A stretch of DNA of 14,745 nt, taken from assembly GCA_030152265.1 (NCBI GenBank), contig JASLHQ010000001.1, positions 1 to 14,745 of the forward strand, written 5' to 3'. Both the position numbers and the translations under genes were made by a program. The notes beneath the pieces were generated by a model. The model had not been told where the DNA came from, ran no database searches, and worked only from the letters and a program-made list of their open reading frames with translations. How positions within the stretch are numbered: the first letter of the stretch is position 1; the number at the start of each line of letters is the position of its first letter. This stretch comes from Savagea sp. (lineage in GTDB: Bacteria; Bacillota; Bacilli; Bacillales_A; Planococcaceae). Of the stretch, positions 13,326-14,745 are shown one piece after another.

Positions 13326-13709
13326 TTGATTATTCAGACGATTTTAGCGATCAGTTTAATGTTTCCGTTCATTCCATTTATTTTATTTTTCATCGTGTTC
13401 GCTCTTCTTTTTAGAAAAGGAAAGCGTGCACTTCATTGGAGTGCGGATTTGACGACTGTCGTATTGTTTATTTCGAATTATTTATTGCTCATGCTTTGGA
13501 CGAAAGAGTATAGTTTGCTCATTCTCGGAACGAGTTACTTATTCATTGCGCTCATGTATGCGATTCGTGAATATCGGAAAGAATCCGATTTTTTATGGAG
13601 ACCGTTATTGCGAAAGTTATGGCGCATTTATTTTATATACGGAATCGCACTTTATTTCATACTGTTCATCGTGACGATGCTCACTCGCGCGATTGGGTAT
13701 TCGTTATAA
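13326..13709 (+). CDS. DUF3397 family membrane protein
   Basis: This 127-residue integral membrane protein has four hydrophobic segments (about 4-29, 42-58, 63-79 and 101-122) separated by short basic loops such as FRKGKR (29-34) and REYRKE (81-86). Size, topology and the place between panE and bshC match the DUF3397 family of Bacillales, whose function is unknown. The start is TTG at 13326, nine bases after an AAGGTGA (13310-13316) that overlaps the panE stop codon. Translation is therefore probably coupled to panE. No motif suggests a substrate or enzyme activity. Confidence 0.8.
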   Translation: MIIQTILAISLMFPFIPFILFFIVFALLFRKGKRALHWSADLTTVVLFISNYLLLMLWTKEYSLLILGTSYLFIALMYAIREYRKESDFLWRPLLRKLWRIYFIYGIALYFILFIVTMLTRAIGYSL

Positions 13710-13781
13710 GTCCGCTCGCTACCATATGAAACGGACCTTTGATATACTTTCGATAAGTAATGATGTGAGGAGAATGAATGG

Positions 13782-14745
13782 ATGAAAGTGATAGAGTTAC
13801 TGAATAGACCGAAGCAAGCGATCATACAAGCGTATGAAACGCCGGATTTCCAACGGGACTATTTTCAATATGAACGAACAGAATTAGGAGAGCGTCAACG
13901 TTTACAACAGATTGACGACACACCTTTCAATAGAGAAGCGCTTCAAAAAGTGATCGCTCAATTTATGAACCAATATCGCACGAGTGAACGGATCGAGCAT
14001 CATCTCGAACAAATAACTCATCCTGAAGCGGCATTCGTCGTCGGCGGACAGCAGGCAGGTCTTTTAACTGGTCCTCTTTATTCTGTCCATAAAGCGATTT
14101 CTGTTATTTTATATGCGAAAGAACAAACGGAACGTTACGATCGTCCGTTCATCCCGTTATTTTGGGTAGCGGGAGAAGATCATGATATCGATGAAATTAA
14201 CCATATGTACGTGGAGAAAAATGGACAGCTTCATAAAGCGGTATATCCTGAACGCTCTCCGTTAAAAAAGATGGCAACACATACGGAATTTGATCGTGAA
14301 ACGATGCACCGCTACGTCGATCAAATGGTTCGCACATTCCGTGAAACGACGTATACGAAAGAAATTTTACGCCAATTGCACGAAGCGGTTGATGCGACGG
14401 ATAACTACACGTCATTTTTCGTCTATCTCATGAATGAATTTTTCAATGAAGCAGGCTTATTGTATATCGATGCGGCGTACGAGCCGTTCAAACAAATTCA
14501 AGTCGACGCTTTAATACGACTCGTCGAACATAATGAAGCGATTGCGGAAGCGGTCGTTAAAAAAGAACGACAATACGCAGAAGTGATGGGACAAAAGCCG
14601 TTACAAGCGACATTGGACAATGCGCATTTATTTTACGTCCACGATACAGGGCGTCTTTTATTGAAGCGAGAAGGCGAGCAGTTCGTATATGAACCTCTTC
14701 AACTCCGCTGGTCAAAAGAAGAAATGATCGAAGAAATAACACGAC
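13782..14745 (+). CDS. bshC: bacillithiol biosynthesis cysteine-adding enzyme BshC (partial)
   Basis: About 321 codons are present and the frame is open at the window edge; B. subtilis BshC (YllA) is about 539 residues, so roughly the last 40 percent is missing. BshC is thought to join cysteine to glucosaminyl-malate in the last step of bacillithiol synthesis, the low-molecular-weight thiol of many Firmicutes. Family motifs are GGQQAGLLTGPLYS (88-101) and FWVAGEDHDIDEINH (127-141). The ATG at 13782 has GAGGAG (13767-13772) nine bases upstream; an ATG four bases earlier is in a frame that stops after nine codons. A TATACT (13743-13748) could be a -10, but no good -35 accompanies it. In B. subtilis mraZ and the division genes follow. 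Confidence 0.95.
   Translation, partial: MKVIELLNRPKQAIIQAYETPDFQRDYFQYERTELGERQRLQQIDDTPFNREALQKVIAQFMNQYRTSERIEHHLEQITHPEAAFVVGGQQAGLLTGPLYSVHKAISVILYAKEQTERYDRPFIPLFWVAGEDHDIDEINHMYVEKNGQLHKAVYPERSPLKKMATHTEFDRETMHRYVDQMVRTFRETTYTKEILRQLHEAVDATDNYTSFFVYLMNEFFNEAGLLYIDAAYEPFKQIQVDALIRLVEHNEAIAEAVVKKERQYAEVMGQKPLQATLDNAHLFYVHDTGRLLLKREGEQFVYEPLQLRWSKEEMIEEITR

Noticed and set aside
13712..13748. Weak hairpin (GTCCG/CGGAC) and TATACT before bshC as terminator and promoter
   Set aside because: The stem is only five bases with a large loop and poor T-run; no -35 box fits, so neither can be claimed.
1..14745. CRISPR arrays, insertion sequences, phage genes, tRNA/rRNA, riboswitches, defence systems
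   Set aside because: No direct repeat arrays, transposase- or integrase-like proteins, cloverleaf or rRNA sequence, or known riboswitch core was seen; nearly all sequence is covered by core genes.

Overview
The window is an ordinary Gram-positive (Bacillales) core chromosomal segment. It matches the Bacillus subtilis ctaG-ylb cluster that lies just upstream of the cell-division (mra/fts) genes. Recognisable members in B. subtilis order are ctaG, ylbC, ylbF (ricF), ylbG, rsmD (ylbH), coaD (ylbI), ylbL, ylbM (tmcAL), ylbN, rpmF, panE (ylbQ) and bshC. Strong Shine-Dalgarno sites, frequent TTG starts, sigma-A-type promoters and U-tailed hairpins also fit low-to-mid GC Firmicutes. The protein flavour and neighbours (DUF420, YugN, DUF3397) suggest a Planococcaceae/Caryophanaceae-like lineage, but this is an impression and was not tested.

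Layout. 1-1612: a promoter, then ctaG and a DUF420 (CtaM/YozB-like) gene, both tied to cytochrome c oxidase assembly, closed by a terminator. 1653-3300 (minus): an AI-2E/YtvI-like membrane protein and yugN, each with its own promoter and terminator. 3386-4953: ylbC (CAP-domain protein) and ricF, closed by a two-way terminator. 4961-5725 (minus): a protein resembling a glycerophosphodiester phosphodiesterase that has lost the usual catalytic residues. 5867-6139: ylbG. 6146-6541 (minus): a small conserved protein (DUF7147-like). 6629-9131: a tightly overlapped operon of a membrane-anchored stalk-domain-like protein, rsmD and coaD. 9138-9211: a long U-tailed hairpin. 9231-10280: the Lon/PDZ protease ylbL, meeting minus-strand tmcAL (10277-11461) tail to tail with shared stop-codon bases. 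11496-11562: two near-consensus back-to-back promoters driving tmcAL and the ylbN-rpmF operon. 12465-14745: panE, a DUF3397 gene, and bshC, which runs off the right edge.

How the genes work together. They are mostly unrelated housekeeping functions: oxidase assembly, RNA processing (RicF), rRNA and tRNA modification (RsmD, TmcAL), ribosomal protein L32, CoA and pantothenate synthesis (CoaD, PanE), bacillithiol synthesis (BshC) and envelope proteins (YlbC, YlbL, the stalk-domain protein). Compared with B. subtilis as I recall it, ylbA, ylbB, ylbD, ylbE, ylbJ, ylbK, ylbO and ylbP are not here. Several of these are sporulation genes, so a reduced or non-sporulating lineage is possible.

I found no CRISPR array, phage, insertion sequence, tRNA or rRNA, and no convincing new multi-gene system. 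The best leads are the apparent GDPD pseudoenzyme, the hairpin with a possible 14-codon leader ORF before ylbL, the hairpin abutting the panE ribosome-binding site, and the uncharacterised 488-residue protein fused transcriptionally to rsmD-coaD.
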